Shown here piece after piece: positions 39,306-48,946 of a stretch of 64,000 bases of DNA. The position numbers and the translations under genes were made by a program. The notes beneath the pieces are model-generated. The model worked only from the letters and a program-made list of their open reading frames with translations. It was not told the DNA's origin and made no database searches. The stretch lies in NCBI GenBank assembly GCA_001936135.1, contig CP012819.1, positions 1,521,501 to 1,585,500 on the forward strand, written 5' to 3'. This stretch comes from Saccharomycopsis fibuligera x Saccharomycopsis cf. fibuligera. Its lineage: Eukaryota > Ascomycota > Saccharomycetes > Ascoideales > Saccharomycopsidaceae. How positions within the stretch are numbered: the stretch's first letter is position 1; every line of letters begins with the position of its first letter.

Positions 39306-39862
39306 TTAGTATAATTCCCTTTTCTTTAAAAAATGAATTGAAATAATTACGTTATATATTAATGGGAAACGAATGTTGCGTTTTAAATGAATATTATTAT
39401 TTTTGTTTTGTGATTTCTTGGTGCACTCATACTATTTTTATGAGGTATATGACCATGCAGTAATAAAAAAAGACCGTTGAATTTTAGGTACTTTATATTA
39501 CAGTTTATATAATAAAACCTTGCTGCAAAATAGTATTATACGCAATGGCTTCTGTGTAGCTCCTATTATGGTATTCATTCCTATCTTACTTTCACCAAGT
39601 TAACATTCGTTAAAGTTAGTATTCGTTTTTATATTGCAAACACCAATGTCGAGAATTGTGCGTAGCATTGCTCCTAACCGCACTACAACGCCAGAACGAA
39701 AAAAAAAAAAAAAAAAAGACAAAATACAAGAAAACAGTTGAGCTGAAATAATAAAAATAAAGCATTGATATAATAAAACAAAGCAATAGAGCAAAAGACA
39801 TCTGCAAATCAGGTCAAGCGCGAAGACCGTAGTAAAATTACATCGACCATCATAATAGCACA
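39306..39862. other. Spacer between MSC1 and RSC9
   Basis: 557 A/T-rich bases with an A-run at 39700-39717. No gene seen. Confidence 0.5.
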
Positions 39863-41863
39863 ATGTCAACAGATTCAAACAGAAGGGTGCTAAGACACGC
39901 TCCGAAACCACATGTTCCTTTTGTGCCAGAAACCCACAATCCTAGACCGCGACACCATCATAATCATAATCAGTCGTCGTCGCGTCATTCTACTCCAGCT
40001 GCCGCCGCTACTCCTCCTTCAGTGTATCCTCCTTCATTTTTTGAAGGTGGAATATTCGGAAATGCTAGTAATGGTAATACTAATAGCAACGGCAATGGTT
40101 TTGGCACCATCAATGGTATGGGTGGATTTAATGGCAGCAGCATTAATGGCGGCTTTGACCAACAGCAATATATCGTGGCTAAGCCAATAAATGAAAACAA
40201 TCAGTTTGACAACTTCCAACAACAGCAACAGGCCGCATTATATAATAAGCAGCAAAACAAAGGGTTATTGCCATTCAATTACACGGGGATTCCTGGGGTT
40301 GGTGTGCCTTCAGTGGATTTGCAAACCAGACTCAAATTTGCCCTTTTGTCAGGATTGGAAGAAGAAGTTAGATGGGCTTTGACTCAGCTCGTGTCCATGT
40401 CTAAGAACATTCCTCATTTGTTGAATTTAAAAAATAATGTATTTTATGCAGAACAGTTGATTGAGCATTATCGTCAATGTCCATTTATAGACCCGGCAGT
40501 GAAATACAAGGCAACGTATCCTTACTTGTTGCAAAATCTTAATAAAGATGGACTAGGAATCAAGATTGAAAACTCAGTTGATGCGGCGTTGGCATTGAGA
40601 AACTTGTCACAAGACACTGATAGCGCCCAAATATTATCATTGAATCCGGTGGTTAAGGAAACTGCCATCAAGATCTTGCAAAGTGAGATCATTACTAACG
40701 AGTTACCAGTGGGAGAAACATATGATTCAGCTAGCAGTTTATTGCAATTTACAGTCGACATTGTTGAGTCGATATCTTCATATATTGCGCCAGCATACAA
40801 AGATGATGAGTTGTTTGTTACGTTAGTGACTTCATTAACCAGATCTACTGATCGATCCATTATCATTTCTATATTGAGATCGCTTTCCAGACTTTTGGTT
40901 AGATCTAATATCAATACTAAGACACAATATGCTTCGGAAAACATTACTTCCCATGTACTCGATACAGTTATCAATTTCTTACTTATTGAGACTGATCCTG
41001 AGTTGATCTTAACTGCGTTGGATTTCTTGTATCAATACATTTTGCCTGGTGGAATTAGAATAACAAATTTGCTTAAATCTACCGCCAGACAACTAACACT
41101 AATGGATGTCTTACCACGTCTCTTGACCCATGGTCTTACAATCCCACCACAAACTGTTGGTCTGGAGCCACTACGTTTAATTAGAAGAGCAAGAATGCCG
41201 GCTCCAGAAGTGGCTAAACGTCTTTCTGACCAATTATATGAAGAAATTAACAAACTTGATGAACCACTGCGGGCTACCATCTGGATGAGATGTTGCTTTA
41301 AAGCAATCCAAGAAAGTGATGTAACGCAGATCTCTCTTTGGAAATCCTATGAACTGCAATTTCAAAAAGAACATGGCCGTCAAGGAGGCAAAAAACTTTT
41401 ACCTGCGGTGGATTTCATTAAAAATGTATCTAATGCTTTCCCTAACTCTGCTGCAATGGTTATTACTAATCCAGAAACAAATCAGCGGAAATTTATCATC
41501 AAGGGTATTGAGCCAAGGCATGTGCCTGCAGATATTCAAACAGGTAACTTGGAAGCCGCCAATCCAGCTCTTGCTGCTGCTAATAGCACCGACGGCACCA
41601 GTCCTTTGGCGTTGGCCGATAAGAATTTACCCTCACAGCAAATACCAGTGAATATCATGGCAGCAATGGTTAACAAGCCTCAAAAAATCACAGATATTGG
41701 CAATAGCACGTCGTTGTTGTTGACGGGGTTGGTGGTACATGATAAAGGAAAAATGTTGGTGAAAGCAATAGAAAGTGATTTGATTAAAAAAGTCGATGAA
41801 GCACCAATATTGTATGAGAGCTTGGTTGATTGTTTGACAGCGGTGGCGGGGATCCAATCATGA
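39863..41863 (+). CDS. RSC9: RSC chromatin-remodelling complex subunit Rsc9
   Basis: The 666-residue product begins with a low-complexity N-terminus (His, Gly/Asn and Gln runs; residues 25-135). An armadillo-like helical region follows (about 155-470). Then comes the RFX-like DNA-binding segment typical of Rsc9/ARID2: LDEPLRATIWMRCCFKAIQ, DVTQISLWKSYELQFQKE and DFIKNVSNAFPNSAAMV, and a conserved C-terminal helix region. Yeast Rsc9 is 581 aa. The role is targeting of the RSC nucleosome remodeller, in the nucleus. Confidence 0.85.
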   Translation: MSTDSNRRVLRHAPKPHVPFVPETHNPRPRHHHNHNQSSSRHSTPAAAATPPSVYPPSFFEGGIFGNASNGNTNSNGNGFGTINGMGGFNGSSINGGFDQQQYIVAKPINENNQFDNFQQQQQAALYNKQQNKGLLPFNYTGIPGVGVPSVDLQTRLKFALLSGLEEEVRWALTQLVSMSKNIPHLLNLKNNVFYAEQLIEHYRQCPFIDPAVKYKATYPYLLQNLNKDGLGIKIENSVDAALALRNLSQDTDSAQILSLNPVVKETAIKILQSEIITNELPVGETYDSASSLLQFTVDIVESISSYIAPAYKDDELFVTLVTSLTRSTDRSIIISILRSLSRLLVRSNINTKTQYASENITSHVLDTVINFLLIETDPELILTALDFLYQYILPGGIRITNLLKSTARQLTLMDVLPRLLTHGLTIPPQTVGLEPLRLIRRARMPAPEVAKRLSDQLYEEINKLDEPLRATIWMRCCFKAIQESDVTQISLWKSYELQFQKEHGRQGGKKLLPAVDFIKNVSNAFPNSAAMVITNPETNQRKFIIKGIEPRHVPADIQTGNLEAANPALAAANSTDGTSPLALADKNLPSQQIPVNIMAAMVNKPQKITDIGNSTSLLLTGLVVHDKGKMLVKAIESDLIKKVDEAPILYESLVDCLTAVAGIQS

Positions 41864-42261
41864 GGATTGAACAATTTTATCATTCTTTTACTCTTTGTTT
41901 TCTGAAGAAAATTCGCTTCTGTATTCTAATCTTCTGGTCTCTTTTTTTATTTTTATTTTTTTTTTATTTTTTTTGTGTGCGTGTTTCCTGTTTTCTTTTT
42001 TGATTTTTCAACTTTCATGGTCTTCTCAAAAAGAAAGGGCACTTGTTCATTTGCTTTCGTCTTTCACTTATTACCTCGTTTTTTCTTGTTTGCGAGTTAG
42101 CGTATCTGTGTAATGTACAATAAATTATTTTCTTTTACCAACTTGTATACTGCAAGATGAATCAAGACAGATCCAATATGTAATTACCGTTGACTTCAGT
42201 CACTCTTGAATGAATGCTACTTGTAGAAGTGGGTTTTAGTTAATTGTATCATGGCATCAAT

Positions 42262-42324
<63 letters not shown>

Positions 42325-42420
42325 CACTCAAAAGCCTTCCTCGATGTTCTCAAATCAGCATAATTAACATTTCATATCCTGTTCCACTACGCTGCCCGCT
42401 ATATATAACCTTGAACTCCC
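41864..42420. other. Spacer with A56 homopolymer
   Basis: T-rich 3' region of RSC9, then an uninterrupted run of 56 adenines at 42263-42318. A TATA-type TATATATA at 42400-42407 follows. Confidence 0.6.
42263..42318. repeat. A56 homopolymer
   Basis: Fifty-six uninterrupted adenines, the longest homopolymer in the window. Strictly, its length may be limited by sequencing or assembly accuracy. Confidence 0.9.
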
Positions 42421-42429
42421 AGAATGCTC

Positions 42430-42960
42430 GATAGCACTAAAGCACCTATTCCAACCTCACCTAGTGCACACCACTATAGTACACGCATCACCCTCAATGT
42501 TGTATTTCCTCACACATTGTGCATTGTGCATGGTGCATCTGGCATCGGCTAGGCATAGTGAACTATCAATTCATAACATCCATCGGTCGCTTTCCGTCCC
42601 GAACTATTCCGAAAACAAAGCGGCACAGAATGTCTGATTAATCGCGTCTAAGGTAGTACTGGCACTGGGGTGTCCGGTTTACAGCGCCGCGCTAACAAAT
42701 TGCACCGGCTGCTAATAAACTTGTGGCTCGGGCCGGGGGTGCTACCACCCTTCGCACTGTGCTGCTGGTCGCGTTTTTGTGCCGTTGCGTGGGCCCCTGT
42801 GTGCGGTCGACCGGGAAGCCGGGGTGCCCCCACTGCTTTTCGCATGACTACCGGGTACGTGACCCCGACGAGGGCACACCAAAGCGGGGGCGTCGGTACC
42901 GGGAAAGGACCAGGAGAAACGGTTCAAGCTAGGTCGCCGGTGGCAGTCTTCCTTTTTTTT
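42430..42960 (+). ncRNA. Candidate structured RNA gene (GC-rich island)
   Basis: Bases 42660-42950 are strikingly G/C-rich inside A/T-rich spacer. TATATATA at 42400-42407 lies upstream and a T11 run at 42953-42963 closes the island, as for a Pol III unit of about 500 nt. Several stems can be drawn: GGGTG-loop-CACCC near 42736-42750, CCGACG with CGTCGG (42865/42891), and TGCACCGGC with GCCGGTGGCA joining the two ends of the island. I could not match it to SRP, RNase P, MRP, telomerase or U-snRNA signatures. Overlapping ORFs look accidental. The extent given is a guess. Confidence 0.3.
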
Positions 42961-42963
42961 TTT

Positions 42964-43260
42964 GTTCTTTCTAGTTTGGCTCTTTATTAATTTTTTGTTT
43001 ATTCTTGTGAAGATATTGTCAAAGTAAAACTAGAAAACACATTCATTTTTTTGCCCTGGTATGCCTGTTTTAGATTGAACTGTGGTGTTTTGTGACTTTC
43101 TGATACTTTTCATTTGTGCTGTTTCCTCAAAGTTATCATCTTGTCAGCTTTGCAACGGAGACGCGTTCTGAAACTTACTAATTCATTTGAAAGCCATATA
43201 ATCGGGCCAAATCAATAGAACTGGGAGGTCCATTTTACATCAAGTTTCGCTTAGCGGCTA
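42964..43260. promoter_or_regulatory. Promoter region of the BED-finger gene
   Basis: A/T-rich upstream sequence with no clear TATA; the ATG at 43261 is preceded by CGGCTA. Confidence 0.35.
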
Positions 43261-44772
43261 ATGTCTTCTCAATCACTTGTCAATTTAAACTACGACAGAA
43301 GCCTCGAAAGCACACTCGATCAAGAGCTTCGTAGCTACAATGACAGAAATCCATCTTCTGGTTTGCGTCTGGTTAGTCAGTCCACTACACCGTCGTCTAA
43401 TCAAGTGAATTCACTTCAAAAGGAAGTTAGCTCCCATTTTGCCCAACATTCTCATCCGGGCACTCCTCAACACCAGCAACTGTATCAACAGCAACAACAG
43501 CAACAACAGCAACATCAACACCAACACCAACTGGATGTAGCCGCTGCGGCGGCTGCGGCTGCTGCTGCCTCAAGTATCGCTACTGCTGCATCTTCAATGG
43601 GCACACCAGACGGCACTCAATCAGCACATGGCGGTGTATCAGTGCCAGGAGGCAACCAAAGCAACAATTCCAATGCTCAAAATACTGTCAATAATGGCAC
43701 CAGCGTTGGCAGTGTCACGTCAACTTCGGCTTCTCACCATCATTCCCCAGCTCATCACAACAACAGCGCTAATACCAGTACTACCACCCCGGTTAGACAC
43801 CGAATTAACAAACCGGGCCAAAGATTCGGCGCTAAGAAAAAATCATGGGTATGGAATTGGTTTATCCAAGACAGTGAAGATACCAATTTGGCCACATGTG
43901 AGCACTGCTCTAAGATTATTAGAAGATTGCCTAGTGATAAAGGATCCCCAAAAAAACTTAGTGAGCATTTGAAAACTCATAAAATCAATAAGGAGACTCC
44001 AAATCCACGTCGTGCTTCATTCCTTAGCCCACATCATCATTCTGCTCTTGCAGTAGCTGCAGTTACTGGAGGAGCTGGAAGTAATGGCGCTGCTGGTGGA
44101 CTCGGGGGATCTTCAAGTAGTCCTGGCCCAGCAGGTACCAACCCAGCTGCTAATAATCTTACAGGCGCTACGAATTCCGCCGCAACTCGCTTAAATATTT
44201 TCAACACTCCGACAGGCGATACATTCCTCGATACCGCAGAGTTTGACAATTCGTCTTATTCACAAATGAAGTTTCACAAGGATATTATGCGGTTTTTGAC
44301 AGACAACAAGCTCCCAATCAACATTGTAAAGACCTCTAGTTTCCGCCAGTTGATTTTTACTTTGCGTCCGGAGTCGATCTTGGACTTGAACGAGCTTAAT
44401 AATTTGTACTCTTCATTACTTCAAGTTATTAAAAACGAGAATCCTGCTAGTGTTATTCCAGCTCCTGGGGGCGGAAGCATTAGCAGCAATGTTGGTGGTG
44501 GTATCAGTGGCGTCAGTGGTGTACCAAGTGTCAGTGGCGTTGGTGGTGTTAGCGGCGTTAGTAGTGGACCAGGTGGATCGCCAAATCAGCAGCAGCAACT
44601 GGTCCATCAGCAAGTTCAGCAACAAGTACAACAGCAGGTTCAACAACAAGCCCAGCAAGCCGTACAACAAGCCCAACAACAAGCCCAGCAGCAACAACAG
44701 AATGGCCAGCATCGCCAACTGGGGCATCATCACCATCACCACCAACTGGACACCCCAAATTGGTTAAGCTGA
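43261..44772 (+). CDS. BED zinc-finger protein derived from a hAT-type transposase
   Basis: The 503-residue product has a BED-type finger at about residues 185-245: KSWVWNWFIQ, CEHCSKIIRRLP, then LSEHLKTHKI (Cys-x2-Cys ... His-x4-His). Further on (about 335-395), FHKDIMRFLTDNKLPINIVK followed by FRQLIFTLRPES matches the conserved block of hAT transposases just after the BED finger (LPF.VVE...F..L...L.P). The RNase-H-like catalytic core and dimerisation domain of hAT transposases are absent. The rest is low-complexity: poly-Q (residues 75-90), poly-A, Gly/Ser, a second Gln-rich region and poly-His near the end. I infer a domesticated DNA-binding protein, probably a transcription factor. Terminal repeats are not seen near the gene. 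Confidence 0.75.
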   Translation: MSSQSLVNLNYDRSLESTLDQELRSYNDRNPSSGLRLVSQSTTPSSNQVNSLQKEVSSHFAQHSHPGTPQHQQLYQQQQQQQQQHQHQHQLDVAAAAAAAAAASSIATAASSMGTPDGTQSAHGGVSVPGGNQSNNSNAQNTVNNGTSVGSVTSTSASHHHSPAHHNNSANTSTTTPVRHRINKPGQRFGAKKKSWVWNWFIQDSEDTNLATCEHCSKIIRRLPSDKGSPKKLSEHLKTHKINKETPNPRRASFLSPHHHSALAVAAVTGGAGSNGAAGGLGGSSSSPGPAGTNPAANNLTGATNSAATRLNIFNTPTGDTFLDTAEFDNSSYSQMKFHKDIMRFLTDNKLPINIVKTSSFRQLIFTLRPESILDLNELNNLYSSLLQVIKNENPASVIPAPGGGSISSNVGGGISGVSGVPSVSGVGGVSGVSSGPGGSPNQQQQLVHQQVQQQVQQQVQQQAQQAVQQAQQQAQQQQQNGQHRQLGHHHHHHQLDTPNWLS

Positions 44773-45837
44773 CAATTGGTTTTTTGTTGTAGCGTAAGTG
44801 GGTCTTTCTTTTTTTTGATTTTTGTTTAAACCTTTTTTTTTCCTTCGTGATTTGTGACGGACTTGACACTTTTCTCTATTTTTATTAGTATTTTTGTTTA
44901 TACCAATTTCCATTTTGTCGCGGTTTTTATAATGGTGTGTTTTATTATATGTGACTTTTTTGTATCCCTTACTTTTTTACGTTTCTATTTTTACTTTTCT
45001 AACTTTCATTACTTGCAATCTCTCCGTTGTGTTTCTCCTTTATTTATTACGTTGCGAGATGTGTATTTTTAGTTGTCTATTTTGTTTATATCATTATAAT
45101 ATTAAACGGTGGTTTTGTTCAAGTGGATATGATAAGCTGAATCGGTTTTAGATTTTCGTTGTAAGGTTTCTAAGTATCTAAGCATGCGGTTATTGAAACA
45201 TGCTCTAATTTTTTGCTGTGTTGCAGTAACGGTGTTCATGGCGTTTGTGGTATTTATTTTTTCAACGCTTAACAAAATAAAGTTACATGAAACAAAAGTC
45301 ATAAGCACATTTCAGTATGTTCATTCATCTGTATACTTTGTGCTAAATAGTAGAGGCCAATACCGATGAGAATGAAAATGAGACAAATGGGTGCTGCGGA
45401 GAAAATACATTTACATGTAAGCAGACAACAGCGATAGCACAACATTATACTCCATATTGAAGACTCGGTAACGGGAAAAGAAAAGGATAGTTACCTGAGA
45501 CTGTATTAAACCTTTTGAGAAATGTTTTCCTAGGTCTCTTGCGTTAAGAGTTAATCAAGCACTAATGCTTGCATTCAATTAAAAGGTTCTGATTATAGTT
45601 CATGTAGCTTAGGTGCGACCAAAAACGCAATTTCTGTACTAATTTCACAGCATGCGTCACGATGCGCCTCACCAAATATTTTTTTTGTATCTGGTTCAGC
45701 TTAAATGACATTTATACTAGTTGCCATTAATTTAAATAAAAGTACAAAAAATATTTACAAAATATATGCTAATACTTTTTGAAATTTGCTAATAACATAA
45801 AATTCCTTATCATAATACCCTCAACTTTCAATAAGTT
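44773..45837. other. Convergent spacer
   Basis: About 1.07 kb of A/T-rich sequence between convergent genes. It holds T-runs just after the BED gene and an inverted repeat AGCATG/CATGCT at 45181-45202. No gene recognised. Confidence 0.45.
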
Positions 45838-47532
45838 TCACAATTTTTCATCTTTGATAACCTTACTCAACTTATCCAAACTGATTTTCGAGCCCGTTTC
45901 TGGATTATATCTAAACTTTTCAACCTCTTCAATCACTACTCCTACTGGCTTCCCTGTCCTCATTTCTTTAAGAATCCGATCAATGATACGCTTCCTACTA
46001 AGAAAAAATTTCTTATCTCCCGCCTTTTGCCGCCATTGTGTCTTATAGTTGCGTTCCATTTTTTGTACACATTGATTGAATTTATCAGGGTTTGGATGGA
46101 ACCATTCTTTGAGAAGTTCAGAGATAGTAGATATGTTGCGGTCCATATGGAATGGTGGTGGCGACAGAGATGAAATTCGAGCAGTGTTGTGACCGGAAAC
46201 ATTCATAACATTGCATGGAGTGTTGTTGTTGTTGTCGCTGATGGCAGTGCTTGTTGAAGATCCAACCAAGTTGCTCTTGTTGAACATTACATTTCGCTGA
46301 ATCTTCCTTATGGGACTTTCAGCAGTAGCTTCATTTTTTTCCAAAGATACATGTGTTGATGAGACTGATGAAGGTATTTTATGTTTGGGACAGATCGGTG
46401 TAGTGTTTGTACCTTGCGCTATTTGCTGCCTCAGCAAACCCTTTGCTGGGCTCAAGGCTAGCCTTTTCGGTGGCAAGCAAGTATCATTAAAATTATTAGT
46501 TGATTGCATGCTGGATTCACTACTATTATTATAATTACGGCTATTATTCTTGAACCTTTTGTGTTGATATGGGTGAGTAGTATTCAAACTATTGTTTTCA
46601 TCAGCATCAGCATCATCTCTAACTACACCACAATTGGCAAGATTAAGTGATTCGTGTAATTGTGTGTTTTGTTGGTTATCATAGGCAACATGTTGTTGAA
46701 TTAGTCTGTCTACCAGATCAGCCTCTGTCCCAAGTTTACATGAAATAGAATCTGAATTAGTCTCAGGATGACATAAACTTTTTTTGACTTGAAGAATATT
46801 TTTAGACTTGTTATTTTCCTTTGATTCTCTACTTAACTTGACAGCCTCCTTACCAACAGCTGGAGTTTGGTTTGGTGATAATGGTGATATTAATGAGCCA
46901 TATTTATCGTCAAAATTATCAAAAGCCACATCAAATTCCATAAACCCCTTATCAGAACTAGACACAGTACCATTGTTGTAAATAAATGAGCTATTTTTCT
47001 GCAAATAATTGTTTTTGCTAGTTTCCACTTTGGTATCAAAAGATTTTGATTCAAGACTGGCACTTCTTTCTTTGGGCACTTCAGAGGTGATAGAGTCTGC
47101 ACAAGGTGTTCGCTTGCCAAAACAGGCATCTAGCTTTTTATGCAATATTTGAATTTCAGACATTATTATGTCTTTAAATTGTTTATCATCTTGCATGAGT
47201 TCCGCTCGTAATAGTTTAAATTGCTTGCCGATGCTATTCTCCACTGTTGCTTTCACGGTTTGAACTAAAAACGTTCTCTCTTCAGAAATCAATGAATCCT
47301 GATCTGCTATTGTCTGTTGAGCTTGCGGCTGTTGCTGTTGCTGTGGTATTTGGTAAAGGGGATACACTGGCTGTGTGTCTTGTTGTTGTGCTTGTATATG
47401 CTGCTGGGTAAGCCATTGGGGCTGATATCCAGACCAGTTGAAGTTCATTTTGCTTATTTTGCTAGCACTGGCGAAATCTAAGCTAGGGAAAGTATTTGAT
47501 GCAAACTGTAGTTGGACTACTGCATCACTCAT
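45838..47532 (-). CDS. Transcription factor with GCR1_C domain (Gcr1/Hot1/Msn1 family)
   Basis: The 564-residue product carries a GCR1_C DNA-binding domain in its last 100 residues: TISELLKEWFHPNPDKF, MERNYKTQWRQKAGDKKFF, SRKRIIDRILKEM and VIEEVEKFRYN. The WF and WR positions are the family landmarks. N-terminal features are a Gln-rich segment (residues 40-70) and a predicted helix (about 85-140). The middle is Ser/Asn-rich and disordered. Yeast members regulate glycolysis (Gcr1), osmostress (Hot1) and filamentation (Msn1); the exact counterpart cannot be named. The ATG at complement 47530-47532 is used. Confidence 0.82.
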   Translation of the reverse strand: MSDAVVQLQFASNTFPSLDFASASKISKMNFNWSGYQPQWLTQQHIQAQQQDTQPVYPLYQIPQQQQQPQAQQTIADQDSLISEERTFLVQTVKATVENSIGKQFKLLRAELMQDDKQFKDIIMSEIQILHKKLDACFGKRTPCADSITSEVPKERSASLESKSFDTKVETSKNNYLQKNSSFIYNNGTVSSSDKGFMEFDVAFDNFDDKYGSLISPLSPNQTPAVGKEAVKLSRESKENNKSKNILQVKKSLCHPETNSDSISCKLGTEADLVDRLIQQHVAYDNQQNTQLHESLNLANCGVVRDDADADENNSLNTTHPYQHKRFKNNSRNYNNSSESSMQSTNNFNDTCLPPKRLALSPAKGLLRQQIAQGTNTTPICPKHKIPSSVSSTHVSLEKNEATAESPIRKIQRNVMFNKSNLVGSSTSTAISDNNNNTPCNVMNVSGHNTARISSLSPPPFHMDRNISTISELLKEWFHPNPDKFNQCVQKMERNYKTQWRQKAGDKKFFLSRKRIIDRILKEMRTGKPVGVVIEEVEKFRYNPETGSKISLDKLSKVIKDEKL

Positions 47533-48946
47533 TGCTTAGTTATATCATTGGTATCGCCAAATACGAAAGTGATAAATCGCAGCCAGAAATATTTTGTAAT
47601 CAGCCAGATAAATTTTTTTTTCAAGCAAATAGAAATCTTTTATACAATAAGAAAGAAAAAATGGCTTTTTCGAAAATATCTTCTGATATTCTACTATGTA
47701 CAGAGAAAATTTTGTACAGCACATTGTCCAGTGTACTCCGATAATTGCAATTCCTCAAAACATGAAAGAAAAATTTTCCCTTTCACTTCTAGTCCTTTTT
47801 GCCTCGCCTATGTTTCGTACAAGGCTTTCATTAAAAGGCCCTTGCGTCTGACGGTAAAATGCCCTGTCTCTCTTCAGCCGTTTTACAGATTATGACTCAA
47901 ACTGTGGAAAGCTGTTTGCGACAAACATATACACTATTGCCTTGGAACGCCAAGCATAAAACTGTCTGGGGTCGAGAGAAAAGCCGAAAGCAAAGTAAAC
48001 ATTTCTGTGGTTTTCGAAGCCGAGCTTGAGATATTATTTGGCAGGATCTTCAAACGAATGCAAAAGGCACATTAGAAGAGCCTTTCCTCTTTGTTCAAAT
48101 ATGCAGGCAATTTTTTTTTTTCCATGATACATTATCATAGGCAAGGCTGCCACATAAATATAACGGCACAACACGGTGAAGCAATTAGACTGCGAAAGGA
48201 GTACGGTTTACGATTCACTGAAACATCTCTTTGCCTTTTCAAAAGAAAACCAAGAAACTTACAGCCCTTTCATGTCAAATATTGATGCCTTACGCTGCAC
48301 AGAATAAAGAAAACCTGGTGCCTTTTCCACTTCTAATCAAACGCAATACGCCAGAAAATAGGGGCTTCTTAAGTGTTAAAAGGCCAAGCAAAAATCCTAT
48401 TACATTTGTGTATCGGGAGAAAATGTAGCATAATGTAGAAAATTTTGTTTGTGAATTTATAAGTAGCATACATAGCCATTATACATAATAGTTTAGTGCG
48501 CCATACAGTAACCTCTCAAGATGTGCACTCTGCTATTCAAATATGAAGCATCAAAACCCTATTTTATAATATCAAGGAGGCTTTGTAATTATTTGAAGAT
48601 TCGTATTTTGGAAGCCATATTTTGCTGAATATATCGTGCATTCTATACTAGCGCAAAGATAACACATACGCTCTGCGTATTTAAAACTACTGGTCTTATG
48701 GTAATTAGCTGGTACCACAGACAGTTGGAGTTGACGGCGATGTTGAAGCGGATAAAAGGTTCCGAGGGCCCTGCGGCTGTTCACAAGGTTTTCCGGTCCC
48801 CGGAACATGACTTTCCGAGATAGATCCAAGAGAACCGCAGTTCCTATATTTTTCTCAAATGGCACCTTTTGGCTAATAAACGCCAGCAAGGAACAGACAT
48901 CAAGCACCCTCATTTGAAGTGATCTGTAGTACACCAGCTATAGCTA
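47533..48946. other. Divergent promoter region, GCR1_C factor/IMH1
   Basis: 1.4 kb between divergent genes. No recognisable gene; small ORFs (for example 47512-47895) look accidental. A G/C-rich patch lies at 48750-48810. Confidence 0.45.

Noticed and set aside
42430-42960. Island as SRP, RNase P, MRP, 5S or a U-snRNA
   Set aside because: Conserved boxes of these RNAs (U1 5' end, U2 branch-recognition sequence, P/MRP CR-I/CR-V, 5S core) were looked for and not found.
42670-42990. Overlapping ORFs in the GC-rich island
   Set aside because: Frames are open on both strands, as expected from GC content; none has family features.
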